Source of the DNA: an uncultured Actinomycetes bacterium
Lineage (GTDB): Bacteria > Actinomycetota > Acidimicrobiia > Acidimicrobiales > Ilumatobacteraceae
Assembly (NCBI GenBank): GCA_903872155.1
Contig: CAIQJP010000146.1
Location: forward strand, 1-64,000
Direction: 5' to 3'
DNA length: 64,000 bases
The notes beneath the pieces were generated by a model. It was not told where the DNA came from. It saw only the letters and a program-made list of their open reading frames with translations, and did no database searches. This document shows positions 17,102 to 26,346 of this stretch, in pieces. The position numbers and the translations under genes are program-made. Each line of letters opens with the position of its first letter. The first letter of the stretch is position 1.

Positions 17102-17536
17102 TCACTTGAGTAGGCGTGCAACAGCGTTGACGGCTAGCTCGTATCCCAACATTCCGAGTCCAGCGATCGTGCCGTTCGCAACCGGAGCAATCACGCTGGT
17201 ATGACGCCAAGGTTCACGCGCATTCGGATTTGAAATGTGAACTTCAATGACTGGACCAGAGAAAGTTGCGAGAGCATCATGAAGACTCCAGGCGTAATGC
17301 GTGAATGCTCCAGCATTAATAATGATTGCGTCAACTCGTCCGCGCGCTGCGTGTATGGCGTCAACCAACTGGCCTTCGTGGTTCGTTTGGAAATCTTCGA
17401 GGGTGAAACCAGCCTCACTCGCCCAACCAGCAACGCTAGAAACATAATCGGCAAGTGTCGCCGTCCCATAGATCTCGGGTTCGCGTTGTCCCAAAAGGTT
17501 GAGGTTCGGACCGTGAAGTAAAAGGATGGTTCCCAC
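17102..17536 (-). CDS. aroQ: 3-dehydroquinate dehydratase, type II
   Basis: Third step of the shikimate pathway, using the trans-elimination dodecameric type II enzyme. Signature blocks: LLLHGPNLNLLGQREPEIYG (catalytic Tyr at the end), FQTNHEGQLVDAIH, IIINAGAFTHYAWSLHDAL, and VIEVHISNPNAREPWRHTSV with the active-site His and Arg. The length of 144 residues is standard. The start is GTG at 17536. It lies 56 nt downstream of aroB, the largest gap within this aro run, and 7 nt before pepP. Confidence 0.95.
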   Translation of the reverse strand: MGTILLLHGPNLNLLGQREPEIYGTATLADYVSSVAGWASEAGFTLEDFQTNHEGQLVDAIHAARGRVDAIIINAGAFTHYAWSLHDALATFSGPVIEVHISNPNAREPWRHTSVIAPVANGTIAGLGMLGYELAVNAVARLLK

Positions 17537-17592
17537 GTTGACGACGATACCCGCTCGACCCGAGCGAGGCTGTCAACTTTAGAATTTGAACT

Positions 17593-18609
17593 TTACGACT
17601 GGCTGAAACGTACGAGTTCGGAACGCACTATTTCAGGTGAAATATTGGCCACGATTTCGAGACCTTGTGGCGAATCCAAGATGAAGGTCAATCCTTGCAG
17701 AGCCTTCTTGTCACGGGCCATTGCGGTCATGAGTTGATCAATATCAAGACCTGCTGGCATGCGGGTTTGCAATGAGTAGGTCTGACCCACAACAAGTTCG
17801 TGATAATCGACTCGGGAGTCGTCAATTCGTCCAAGTGCCCGAGCTAAACGTGCGGCGAAGATCAGGCCGATCGCCACAGCTTCTCCGTGAGCCAGTTGAT
17901 GTTGGCCAACTGTTTCTAAAGCATGCGCCAAGGTATGTCCATAATTCAGGAAGGCCCGCTTGCCAGATTCACGTTCATCTTGTTCAACGAACGAACCCTT
18001 AATGGCGACACATCGTGCGACCCGCTCATCAAGACTCAAAGCCAAGAGATCGTCGCCCGTTAAGAAGTGGTACTTGGCTACTTCGCCGAGTCCGCACCGC
18101 AGTTCTCGTTCGGGCAATGTGGCCAGAGAATCAAGATCACAAAAGACAGCGCTCGGTTGCCAAAACGCGCCAACAAGATTCTTTCCTTGAGGAAGGTTGA
18201 CTCCGGTCTTGCCACCAATGGCTGCATCGACCATCGCCAACAATGATGTCGCCACGTGCACGACAGGTGTTCCACGGTGCCAAGTTGATGCAGCGAATCC
18301 GGCGATGTCAGTCACCATTCCCCCGCCGACTCCGATAATCACATCGTTGCGAGTCATGCCCATGTCGGCAAACTCTTGGCTCAAAGTTTCAATAGTCGCG
18401 AGCGACTTGGCTGACTCTCCCTGACCGATGATCACTGTTTTTGATTCAATGGGAAGCGCGAGATTTGCTGGAATTCCTTCTTGAGTAATGATGACGGCTC
18501 GACGAGCAGTGGCAGGAAGAAACTGAGCAATGTGTTGGTTGACGCCGTGGCCAATGAGAACGGGATACTCCCGACCAGGAAGTCGAACGTCTATGCGATG
18601 AGTTGTCAT
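17593..18609 (-). CDS. aroB: 3-dehydroquinate synthase
   Basis: NAD- and metal-dependent cyclisation of DAHP, second step of the shikimate pathway. Seen: GGGMVTDIAGFAASTWHRGTP (NAD site), MVDAAIGGKTGVNLPQGKNLVGAF (substrate loop), the metal-binding Glu of GLGEVAKYHFL, LNYGHTLAHALE and HGEAVAIG (two metal His). Length of 338 is slightly short but complete. It overlaps aroK by ATGA, indicating coupled translation. The pathway's first enzyme (DAHP synthase) and aroA are not in this window. Confidence 0.95.
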   Translation of the reverse strand: MTTHRIDVRLPGREYPVLIGHGVNQHIAQFLPATARRAVIITQEGIPANLALPIESKTVIIGQGESAKSLATIETLSQEFADMGMTRNDVIIGVGGGMVTDIAGFAASTWHRGTPVVHVATSLLAMVDAAIGGKTGVNLPQGKNLVGAFWQPSAVFCDLDSLATLPERELRCGLGEVAKYHFLTGDDLLALSLDERVARCVAIKGSFVEQDERESGKRAFLNYGHTLAHALETVGQHQLAHGEAVAIGLIFAARLARALGRIDDSRVDYHELVVGQTYSLQTRMPAGLDIDQLMTAMARDKKALQGLTFILDSPQGLEIVANISPEIVRSELVRFSQS

Positions 18610-19160
18610 GAGTTCGCCTCCAATCGAGTCTCGAATAAAACTTTGTCAATCACGTCTTGTACTTGTAAGCCTTCCACATCAATTTCAACCGATGAAACTT
18701 CGCGGTACAGACTTTCGCGTTCAACGTACAATTTCTGCAGCCTTTCCGCAGGGTTGCCATCAATGAGAGGACGATGCCCATCACCTTTGGCGGCCCGCTG
18801 CCCGATTCGTTCAAGCAAGATCGGCAATGGTGCGTTCAACCAGATCACATGCTGAGCGCTCTTTAAAAGTTCGCGGTTGTCGGCGCGAAGAATGATTCCA
18901 CCAGCACCTGCGATCACATGAGGAGTCGAAAGTTGCCAAGCTGCAACAAGTACTTCATGTTCTAATTGACGAAAGTACTCCTCGCCTTCTGCTTCGAAGA
19001 TCTGACGCACGGTACGGCCAGTCGTTCGGGTGATCTCGTCGTCGGTGTCAAGAAACTCCCAACCCAATTTGTGAGCGATTCGACGGCCAACGGTGCTCTT
19101 GCCAGTGCCCATGAGACCCACTAACACCAAATGGGGTGCTGGTGAAGTCGGTGGGTTCAT
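18606..19160 (-). CDS. aroK: Shikimate kinase
   Basis: Phosphorylates shikimate with ATP. P-loop GLMGTGKST at residues 15-23, shikimate-binding [27 protein letters not shown], the G-A-G-G-I/G loop and the Arg of the lid region RPLIDG are all visible. 184 residues is normal. It overlaps both neighbours by 4 nt (ATGA with aroC upstream and aroB downstream), the tightest part of the operon. Confidence 0.95.
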   Translation of the reverse strand: MNPPTSPAPHLVLVGLMGTGKSTVGRRIAHKLGWEFLDTDDEITRTTGRTVRQIFEAEGEEYFRQLEHEVLVAAWQLSTPHVIAGAGGIILRADNRELLKSAQHVIWLNAPLPILLERIGQRAAKGDGHRPLIDGNPAERLQKLYVERESLYREVSSVEIDVEGLQVQDVIDKVLFETRLEANS

Positions 19161-20317
19161 AAAGGTTGAGTCGCCGACTTCGCGTTGCGGACGAATTCAG
19201 CAACAGAGTCGCCACCAAATTTGCGTTGAGCCTCGGCTGCAAGAACCAGAGCCACCATTGTTTCGGCGACGACCCCCATGGCTGGAACAGCAGTGACGTC
19301 GGTACGTTCTTTGAACGAGACGCCTGCTTCTTTGGTGATGACGTCAACGGTGGGCAATGTCGGTTTGTTGAGAGTGGCAAGGGGCTTCATCGCAGCGCGC
19401 ACAACAAGAAGTTCTCCAGTGGTAATGCCGCCTTCGGTTCCGCCAGCAAGAGTTCCGGTGCGCACAAAACTCTCGGTTGCTTCATCCCAATGGATGGGGT
19501 CGTGACCATTACTGCCGCGACGGGTTGCAACTTCAAAACCGTCACCGATTTCTACGCCTTTGACTGCTTGGATACTCATGATGGCTTGAGCAAGCAATGC
19601 ATCGATCTTGCGATCCCAGTGCACATGTGAACCGAGGCCAACAGGAACTCCGTAGGCAAGAACTTCAACGATGCCACCGAGTGAGTCACCTTCTTTGGCA
19701 GCTTGTTCAATTTCGGTGACCATGCGGTCTCCGGCCTCTGTATCAAAACTGCGAACGGGCGACTCGTCCACTTGATTGAGATCAGATGGTGTCGGACGAC
19801 GACTGCCATCAGATTTGGCCGTGCCCATTGAAATGACGTGTGAGACGACCTCAACGCCGATCGTGCGAAGTAACGCCTTTGCTAATGCTCCTGCCGCAAC
19901 TCGAGCAGCCGTCTCGCGAGCGCTCGCGCGTTCAAGCACATCGCGGGCATCGGTAAAGCCGTACTTCTGCATACCAGCGAGATCGGCGTGGCCTGGTCGA
20001 ACCTTTGTCAACGGGTCTGCAGTAGCTCCAGGAGCTGGATCCATTTCTTTATGCCACTTGTCTGAACGGAACCATTCACTGTTCTTGATCTCAATGGCTA
20101 CTGGTGAACCAAGGGTTCGACCATGGCGCACGCCACCAACCAAAGTGACCTCGTCCTTTTCAAACCTTTGTCGCGGTCCACGACCGTACCCAAGACGCCG
20201 CCGTGACAATTCGATCTGAATATCTTCAACGGTGATGGGCAATCCAGCAGGGAGACCTTCGACGATAACGACTAAGGCTTGACCATGGGATTCGCCGGCG
20301 GTGAGGTAGCGCAACAT
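19157..20317 (-). CDS. aroC: Chorismate synthase
   Basis: FMN-dependent last step to chorismate. Recognised by [25 protein letters not shown] at the N-terminus (start Met followed by the flavin-binding G-E-S-H-G), [52 protein letters not shown], and [21 protein letters not shown]. At 386 residues it is a standard monofunctional enzyme and must receive reduced FMN from elsewhere. It is 22 nt downstream of aroE and overlaps aroK by ATGA. Confidence 0.96.
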   Translation of the reverse strand: MLRYLTAGESHGQALVVIVEGLPAGLPITVEDIQIELSRRRLGYGRGPRQRFEKDEVTLVGGVRHGRTLGSPVAIEIKNSEWFRSDKWHKEMDPAPGATADPLTKVRPGHADLAGMQKYGFTDARDVLERASARETAARVAAGALAKALLRTIGVEVVSHVISMGTAKSDGSRRPTPSDLNQVDESPVRSFDTEAGDRMVTEIEQAAKEGDSLGGIVEVLAYGVPVGLGSHVHWDRKIDALLAQAIMSIQAVKGVEIGDGFEVATRRGSNGHDPIHWDEATESFVRTGTLAGGTEGGITTGELLVVRAAMKPLATLNKPTLPTVDVITKEAGVSFKERTDVTAVPAMGVVAETMVALVLAAEAQRKFGGDSVAEFVRNAKSATQPL

Positions 20318-20339
20318 TGGGAGTCAGGTTACCGCTGAC

Positions 20340-21251
20340 TTACGCGAGCGCCTGTAATGCTGCCTGGTACATATCGGACACATTGGGCACAAGACCAGTC
20401 CAAATCTGTTGCTGAAGAGCCGCTTGGTGGACCAACATGCCAAGGCCATCGATGGCTAGTGCTCCGCGACGACGGGCCTGACGTAAAAGTTCGGTCTCCA
20501 TGGGGTGATAGACCAAATCCACAACGATGTGATCAGGGCGAATTAGATCGACTGAGATCGGACTCACCGATACATTTTTGGACACAGTCCCTGGGCTCTT
20601 AGTCATCCCGACACTGGTGGCATTGATGATGATGTCGCTATTCGCCGCTGCTGCAAAAAGAGATGTGCTGTCTGTGGTTGAGACAGCAGTGGCGATTGAG
20701 GGGGCTAGAGCGACGGCCATCTGAGCGTTATCGAGTGATCGATTGGCAACAAAGATTTGCCGACATGCATGACGATGAAGCGCATCGATGACCGAGCGAG
20801 CGGCTCCCCCTGCTCCCAGAATCAAAATTGCTTGACCGTTAACGCTGACGCCTTGTTCTTTGAGGCTCGCCACGAGACCGTCGCCATCGGTGCTGTGACC
20901 GATCAATGAACCATCGGCGGCAACTTCAACGGTGTTGACACTGTGTAAAGCCTGAGCTGCTGCACTCACTGCATCAACTAAAGAAGCGATCGCGGTTTTG
21001 TGTGGCATGGTGACCGACAGCCCCCGCAGACCGAGAGTCTTCATCGCATCTAGGGCCGACTGAGCCTCGCCTTCTTTGACTTCGCAGGCGACATACACCC
21101 AATCAATTCCGAGTGATCGAAAACCAACGTTATGAATGACCGGAGACAGACTGTGCTTGACAGGGTCTCCAATCACGGCAGCAATTGATGTGCCAGCATG
21201 TATTCGTTTTTCGCTCAGTGCGATTTCAAAAGTTTGTTGAGTTGAGGTCAT
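20340..21251 (-). CDS. aroE: Shikimate dehydrogenase
   Basis: NADPH-dependent reduction of 3-dehydroshikimate. The substrate-binding SLSPVIHNVGF, the catalytic Lys in SVTMPHKTAI, and the Rossmann segment ILILGAGGAARSVIDALHRH are clear; the C-terminal DGLGMLVHQAALQQQIWTG is typical. ATG 21251 lies one base after the mltG stop; a longer frame from 21350 only reads through the end of mltG. About 303 residues, with a slightly longer middle region than E. coli AroE. Confidence 0.93.
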   Translation of the reverse strand: MTSTQQTFEIALSEKRIHAGTSIAAVIGDPVKHSLSPVIHNVGFRSLGIDWVYVACEVKEGEAQSALDAMKTLGLRGLSVTMPHKTAIASLVDAVSAAAQALHSVNTVEVAADGSLIGHSTDGDGLVASLKEQGVSVNGQAILILGAGGAARSVIDALHRHACRQIFVANRSLDNAQMAVALAPSIATAVSTTDSTSLFAAAANSDIIINATSVGMTKSPGTVSKNVSVSPISVDLIRPDHIVVDLVYHPMETELLRQARRRGALAIDGLGMLVHQAALQQQIWTGLVPNVSDMYQAALQALA

Positions 21252-21252
21252 G

Positions 21253-22443
21253 TCAGAGAACTCCTGCAATGATCGCCGCTTGAACGTTGGCTTGATGTTG
21301 CGCCAACGTTGCGGCGAACACGTGGTGTCCGTCTTTGTCGGAGAGCACATAGTAGATGTACAAACAAGGGGAACCGTCAGTGATTTCTCGACAGATTGGG
21401 TCGCCAGCTGATGGATTTGGTGCAGGATTCAACGCAGCATTGATTGCGGCGCGTCCCGGATTTGCAATGGGCGTTGGCGGCAACCCGGTATGAAGATACG
21501 AGTTGTACGGGCTGTCAATGGCCTTCAATTCGACAAAAGGTAAATCTGGATTCTGTTTGTACAAAAGGGTGGCATCAACTTCGAGAGGCATGCCAAGAGT
21601 CAGACGATTGTAGATAACTCGAGAGATTTTCGCCCGATCTTCGGGCACTTTTGCCTCTCGTTCAATGATTGAGGCGATCGTCAATACCTCGTACGGGCTG
21701 AGGCCAACGGTATTCATTGAATCGTCAAGGCCCTCTTGTCTCCCGACACGTTCCATCAGTTTGAGCATTTGTTGAGCGACCTGTGTCGCAGTTTCGTCGC
21801 CGCTGATGAGATAGGTATCAGGAAAGAGCAAACCTTCAAGGCTCGTCACAGCATCAGGTTGATAGACAGAACGGACGGCAGAAATCTCCGCCAAGGTGTC
21901 GCCCGTCTTGGCGAGGAAGTCAGATTCTTTGACCGACTTCACAACTTCGCCAAGTCGTTGTGCCATTTGTTGCAAAGTAAAACCTTCGGGGAAGGTGACC
22001 TTGGTCAAAGTTTCGTTAGGTGGTGTTCGTAGAACTCGCAGAATATTGCCGACGTGATCGTGCGGTTTCAACGTATAGAAACCAGCAGCGACAACAAGTC
22101 CACCTTTTGACGAAACATAGGAACGGAAAACGGAATCGTTCACAATGAAGCCTTCTTGTTCAAGGCGTTTACTGACCGAAACTAAGTCATCTGTTTCGGT
22201 CACGGTAAAGATTTCGGCGGCACCTGGATCTCCTGGTGGGTTGACCTGACGTAAATACCAAAATTGATAACCACCGTAAACAACTGCCACGATCGCGAGA
22301 ATCGCGACGAGACCGAGGGCGATGCGATTGAGGATTTTTCTGCTCGGAAACCGAGAAAGTGGCGAGACGGCAACATGAATTTTGGGAAGGACCTGATACG
22401 GGTCTTGTGTTGATTCATCGCCTGTCGAACTGTCACGGCTCAT
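21253..22443 (-). CDS. mltG: Endolytic murein transglycosylase
   Basis: Membrane-anchored lytic transglycosylase that trims nascent peptidoglycan strands. A cytoplasmic N-terminal tail of about 45 residues precedes one transmembrane helix (RIALGLVAILAIVAVVYGGY). The outer part has a LysM-like region and the YceG catalytic domain, with the catalytic Glu in LTIASIIEREAKVPEDRAKISRVIYNRL and substrate residues around YNSYLHTGLPPTPIANPG. ATG 22443 overlaps the ruvX stop as ATGA and is preferred over a frame start at 22467. About 396 residues. The position between ruvX and aroE is conserved in Actinobacteria. Confidence 0.92.
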   Translation of the reverse strand: MSRDSSTGDESTQDPYQVLPKIHVAVSPLSRFPSRKILNRIALGLVAILAIVAVVYGGYQFWYLRQVNPPGDPGAAEIFTVTETDDLVSVSKRLEQEGFIVNDSVFRSYVSSKGGLVVAAGFYTLKPHDHVGNILRVLRTPPNETLTKVTFPEGFTLQQMAQRLGEVVKSVKESDFLAKTGDTLAEISAVRSVYQPDAVTSLEGLLFPDTYLISGDETATQVAQQMLKLMERVGRQEGLDDSMNTVGLSPYEVLTIASIIEREAKVPEDRAKISRVIYNRLTLGMPLEVDATLLYKQNPDLPFVELKAIDSPYNSYLHTGLPPTPIANPGRAAINAALNPAPNPSAGDPICREITDGSPCLYIYYVLSDKDGHHVFAATLAQHQANVQAAIIAGVL

Positions 22444-22859
22444 GAGTTGCGACGTCTTTCTAACCACGCTTGCAACATGATGGCAGCGGCAACTTTGTCG
22501 ACGAATTGACGTCGGGCAGTAGCACTGAGTTCGGCTTCTTTCAGCACTCGGTCAGCAGCGACGGTTGTCATTCGCTCATCAAACATTTCTACGGGCACAG
22601 AAAGAACCGTACTGAGTCGACGGGCTTCGGTGGTGGCGGCCTTTGCTGCCGGTCCGTGTCCGCCAGACATCAAAAGTGGAAGACCAACAACAACAATCTC
22701 GGCTTCTTCTTCAATCACCAAGTCAAGAATCTTTTGGTGATCTAGCCGAACTGACTTACTGCGGAAAATGACTGAATGAGGGCTGGCAATCGTGCCTGAA
22801 AAATCACTGACTGCGACGCCGATGCGTTTTGTACCGAGGTCGAGTCCGATGGCTCGCAT
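22440..22859 (-). CDS. ruvX: Putative pre-16S rRNA nuclease / Holliday junction resolvase RuvX (YqgF)
   Basis: RNase H-like nuclease involved in 16S rRNA 5'-end maturation. Starts MRAIGLDLGTKRIGVAVSD with the first catalytic Asp at residue 7; VVVGLPLLMSGGHGPAA and FDERMTTVAADRVL (acidic residues) complete the fold. 139 residues is standard. Start and stop are linked to neighbours: TGATG with alaS (1 nt overlap) and ATGA with mltG. Confidence 0.93.
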   Translation of the reverse strand: MRAIGLDLGTKRIGVAVSDFSGTIASPHSVIFRSKSVRLDHQKILDLVIEEEAEIVVVGLPLLMSGGHGPAAKAATTEARRLSTVLSVPVEMFDERMTTVAADRVLKEAELSATARRQFVDKVAAAIMLQAWLERRRNS

Positions 22860-25471
22860 CAGCTGCGTGCCGCCTCCTGCGCTAAACGAAGAGCTTCAGG
22901 GATTCCCTCAGGATTCTTTCCACCAGCAGTCGCGATATCGCCCTTGCCGCCCCCGCCGCCGCCGACAGCTTTTGCTGCCGCAGTAATTAACTGAGCGGCG
23001 TTCTTTCCGCTTGCTGGATCAACCGCACCCACGAGCGACACTCCTCCACCGGGCGAAACTCCGATGAGGACGACTGTGTGCACATTGGGTTGTTGACGAA
23101 CCGCAATCGTAAGGTCTCGTAGATCTCCAGGTGTCAAGTCATCAACTTGAGTAACAACGATTCCGTCGACGGCTTCAGCGGCAAGAGCTGCCGCAGCAGT
23201 AACTGCTAATCGAGAACGCAAAGTCTTGTTCTCATCTTGCAGCCCCTTGATGTCATCTACTTTGCGCTGGACGCCAATCATCAACTCATCAGGACCAGAT
23301 CCGACGAGACGCGCCGCATCGGCAATAACGCGACGATCATGTTGTAAAAGATTCAAAGTGCGAGTTCCGGCGACTGCTTCAATGCGACGCAAGTTTGCGC
23401 CAACTGAACCTTCGGAAATCACTTTGATGATTCCGATGTCACCTGTTGCTGAAACGTGGGTACCACCACACAACTCAACAGAGGGTCCGGCCGAAAGAAC
23501 ACGTACGCGGTCACCGTATTTGTCGCCGAAGAAAGCAATCGCTCCCTTGGCGAGTGCTTCTTCTTTGGAAGATTCAGTGGAATCAACATGTTCGTTCGAA
23601 AGTGTGAGACTGTTCGCAAGTTCTTCAATACGCAGTAACTCTTCTTCGGATACGGCGTCGTAATGACTGAAGTCAAAACGTAGGCGTTCATCGTCCACGA
23701 GTGATCCTGCTTGCTTCACATGCTCACCCAGAACTTGGCGTAGCGACCAATGCAAAATGTGGGTTGCCGTGTGGTGGCGACGAATCGCTAACCGACGTGT
23801 CGCATCAATATCGGCACTGACACTTTGATTCACCATCAGACTGCCGGAGACAACCCGACACTGGTGACGGCGAAGGCCGGGTAATGCAAAAGTGGTGTCG
23901 ATGACTTCGTAACGGTTGGCTCCAGAAGAGATGAAGCCCGTATCGCCTACTTGGCCGCCGCTTTCGGCATAGAACGGAGTGCGATCGAGGAAAAGATCAA
24001 AGGTTCCGTCGTCGTCTGGAACAATGGCCAAAATTTTGGCTTCGCAAGAATCGAGTTCATATCCAACAAATTCTGTGGTACCGAATTCTTCCATGACTTC
24101 GCGATACAAATCGTGTCGATGTGAATCAACTTCTCCACCCTTACGGGCAGCCTTGGCGCGTTGGCGCTGCTGGTTCATCTCGGTGTTAAATCCATCAATG
24201 TCAATTGCTAAGTCGCGCTCGTTCACTATTTCTTCAGTGACCTCAAGCGGGAAGCCGTAGGTGTCGTGCAACAAGAAGGCTGCCGACCCCGACAAGACTT
24301 TGTTCGACTTTGCAGCCGATTGCAGTTCGTCTTCCAAGATGGTGAGACCGGTCTTCAGGGTTTGACGGAAACGTTCTTCTTCTTTGGTGAGCACTCCCAT
24401 GATGAAGTCTTTTTGCGCGACGACTTCGGGGTACGCCTGTCCCATGGTGGTAATTGCCGTCTCAACAAGTGATGGCATGACGAGCTTTTCAGTTCCGAGC
24501 AAATAGGCATGGCGAACGGCACGACGAATAATGCGGCGAAGTACATAACCGCGTCCTTCATTCGACGGGAAAACGCCATCGCCGACGAGCATGGTGCTCG
24601 AGCGGGCATGTTCAGCAAGTACCCGCAATGAAAAACTGGCACGATCGTCGTAATCGCCAATCTTGTACGTTGCGCCAGTCACGGATTGGGCAGCTTCAAC
24701 GATGGGGAAAATCGCGTCGGTCTCCCACACGCTGTCTTTTCCTTGTACCAAAGCCAAGATGCGCTCGAGTCCGGCGCCAGTGTCGATGGAAGGTTTAGGT
24801 AGCGGTGTACGAGTGCCATCAGGGGCCTGGTTGTACTGCATGAAAACTAAGTTCCAGAACTCCATGAAGCGATCGCCGTGCGGATCGTTCAGCGGGCCAC
24901 CATCGGGACCGAACTCAGGTCCACGATCGATATGCAATTCGGAACACGGACCACAAGGACCGGTATCGCCCATTTGCCAGAAGTTGTCTTTGTCGCCTAA
25001 ACGCTGAATGCGATTCATGGGCACACCGACTTGCTCGTGCCACATTGCTTCGGCTTCGTCATCACTGGTATGGACGGTCACCCAAATGCGATCGCCATCA
25101 AACCCAAGGTTCTCGGTGACGAATTCCCAGCTCCAAGGAATCGCTGACTCTTTGAAGTAGTCACCAAATGAGAAGTTGCCCAACATCTCGAAGAACACCA
25201 AGTGCCGCTTCGTGCGACCAACGTCATCAAGGTCGTTGTGTTTGCCGCCAGCTCGTGCGCACTTCTGAACTGTTGCTGCTCTGCTGTACGGCGGTACTTC
25301 ATCACCGACGAAGTACGGTTTGAAGGGCACCATGCCCGCCACCGTGAAAAGTACCGTCGGGTCGTGAGGTATAAGGCTCGCCGAAGCGACAGGAGTGTGT
25401 TGACGATCGGCGAAAAACTGGGTGAAGGCCGAGCGCAGTTCGTTGGCGGTGCGGGGGGTTTGCGGAGACAT
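22859..25471 (-). CDS. alaS: Alanyl-tRNA synthetase
   Basis: Class II synthetase charging tRNA-Ala, about 870 residues. Domains in order: aminoacylation core (AFTQFFADRQHTPVASASL; TVLFTVAGMVPFKPYF), tRNA-recognition domain, editing domain with zinc ligands in RRHHTATHILHWSLRQVLG (H-x3-H) and VELCGGTHVSATG (C, H), and the C-terminal DHHA1 domain with the glycine-rich GKNAAQLITAAAKAVGGGGGGKGD. ATG 25471 puts the core at the N-terminus; a frame start at 25522 adds 17 unlikely residues. It is the first gene of the superoperon and diverges from the Cys-rich unknown gene. Confidence 0.96.
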   Translation of the reverse strand: MSPQTPRTANELRSAFTQFFADRQHTPVASASLIPHDPTVLFTVAGMVPFKPYFVGDEVPPYSRAATVQKCARAGGKHNDLDDVGRTKRHLVFFEMLGNFSFGDYFKESAIPWSWEFVTENLGFDGDRIWVTVHTSDDEAEAMWHEQVGVPMNRIQRLGDKDNFWQMGDTGPCGPCSELHIDRGPEFGPDGGPLNDPHGDRFMEFWNLVFMQYNQAPDGTRTPLPKPSIDTGAGLERILALVQGKDSVWETDAIFPIVEAAQSVTGATYKIGDYDDRASFSLRVLAEHARSSTMLVGDGVFPSNEGRGYVLRRIIRRAVRHAYLLGTEKLVMPSLVETAITTMGQAYPEVVAQKDFIMGVLTKEEERFRQTLKTGLTILEDELQSAAKSNKVLSGSAAFLLHDTYGFPLEVTEEIVNERDLAIDIDGFNTEMNQQRQRAKAARKGGEVDSHRHDLYREVMEEFGTTEFVGYELDSCEAKILAIVPDDDGTFDLFLDRTPFYAESGGQVGDTGFISSGANRYEVIDTTFALPGLRRHQCRVVSGSLMVNQSVSADIDATRRLAIRRHHTATHILHWSLRQVLGEHVKQAGSLVDDERLRFDFSHYDAVSEEELLRIEELANSLTLSNEHVDSTESSKEEALAKGAIAFFGDKYGDRVRVLSAGPSVELCGGTHVSATGDIGIIKVISEGSVGANLRRIEAVAGTRTLNLLQHDRRVIADAARLVGSGPDELMIGVQRKVDDIKGLQDENKTLRSRLAVTAAAALAAEAVDGIVVTQVDDLTPGDLRDLTIAVRQQPNVHTVVLIGVSPGGGVSLVGAVDPASGKNAAQLITAAAKAVGGGGGGKGDIATAGGKNPEGIPEALRLAQEAARS

Positions 25472-25521
25472 GACCCCGAAATGATACCCAAGGTTCATCG
25501 TGGGATTAAGGGTTATTGGCA

Positions 25522-25527
25522 TAACCT
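25522..25527 (+). promoter_or_regulatory. -10 element for leaderless transcript of the Cys-rich unknown gene
   Basis: TAACCT ends 6 nt before GTG at 25534. The same hexamer appears upstream of the binding-protein gene at 40969-40974. Confidence 0.5.
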
Positions 25528-25533
25528 ATTCGT

Positions 25534-26346
25534 GTGAGCAACTCAGCCAAAGAAAATTCATCCAAATCAACCGCTGTGACCAAGCGCAAAGCGATCCCCG
25601 TGACTGGATTGTCCGGTCGCCATGAAGATTTGCACGAAATGCTGTCGTTTGAAGATCCGAAAGAACAAAGGTCATGGATCTTTGATGCCACCTTCATGCG
25701 TTCATCGTGGAAGTGCATTTTCGGTGAAGGTTGCCAAGGCATTCTGGATGTGGCTTCGCCCGAACTCAATCAAGGGTGTTGTTCGGAAGGCGCTCACTTC
25801 GTTGATGAAGACGATGTCGCTAATGTCGTGAAGGCCGTTGTTCGACTGACCGACAAGAATTGGCAGTTCAAAGACAAGGCCAAGAAAAAGGGATTCCTGA
25901 AAAAGAATAAGGAAGGCGACACTTTGACTCGCCGTGTCGACGGTGCTTGCATCTTTTTAAATCGTCCTGGCTTTGAAGGTGGAGCCGGATGTGCATTCCA
26001 CATTGCGGCAACCGAAGCAGGCGAACGTCCGCTCGATTGGAAACCAAATGTGTGTTGGCAACTCCCCTTACGTCTCGAATATCACACCGATACCAACGGT
26101 TGGGTCAACACGGTTGTCCGTGAATGGAAACGACGCGACTGGGGCGATGGCGGCACCGATTTGCATTGGTGGTGCACCGATAACTCAGATGCGTTCGTCG
26201 GTAAAGAACCGGTCTACAAGTACCTCAAAGAAGAGATCATTGAGTCTGTCGGCGCCAAGGTCTACGAACTTTTGGTTGAAGCTCTTGAGCGCCCCACCGC
26301 TGTTGCTCTTCCTCACCCCGTGTTGACGGTGAAGAAGAGCAAGTAA
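25534..26346 (+). CDS. Conserved-looking Cys-rich protein of unknown function
   Basis: 270 residues, not recognised with confidence. Cysteines cluster as WKCIFGEGCQGI and NQGCCSEGAHF (residues about 60-90) and again as DGACIFLNRPGFEGGAGCAFH (about 140-160). This layout recalls YkgJ/DUF3109-type proteins proposed to chelate iron or zinc, but I cannot confirm membership. The C-terminal half is Trp-rich (CWQLPLRLEYH, DLHWWCTDN). Start and end are lysine-rich. No signal peptide or membrane helix is seen. The GTG start fits a leaderless promoter. Its stop abuts the typA stop with no gap, and it diverges from alaS. Confidence 0.8.
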   Translation: MSNSAKENSSKSTAVTKRKAIPVTGLSGRHEDLHEMLSFEDPKEQRSWIFDATFMRSSWKCIFGEGCQGILDVASPELNQGCCSEGAHFVDEDDVANVVKAVVRLTDKNWQFKDKAKKKGFLKKNKEGDTLTRRVDGACIFLNRPGFEGGAGCAFHIAATEAGERPLDWKPNVCWQLPLRLEYHTDTNGWVNTVVREWKRRDWGDGGTDLHWWCTDNSDAFVGKEPVYKYLKEEIIESVGAKVYELLVEALERPTAVALPHPVLTVKKSK

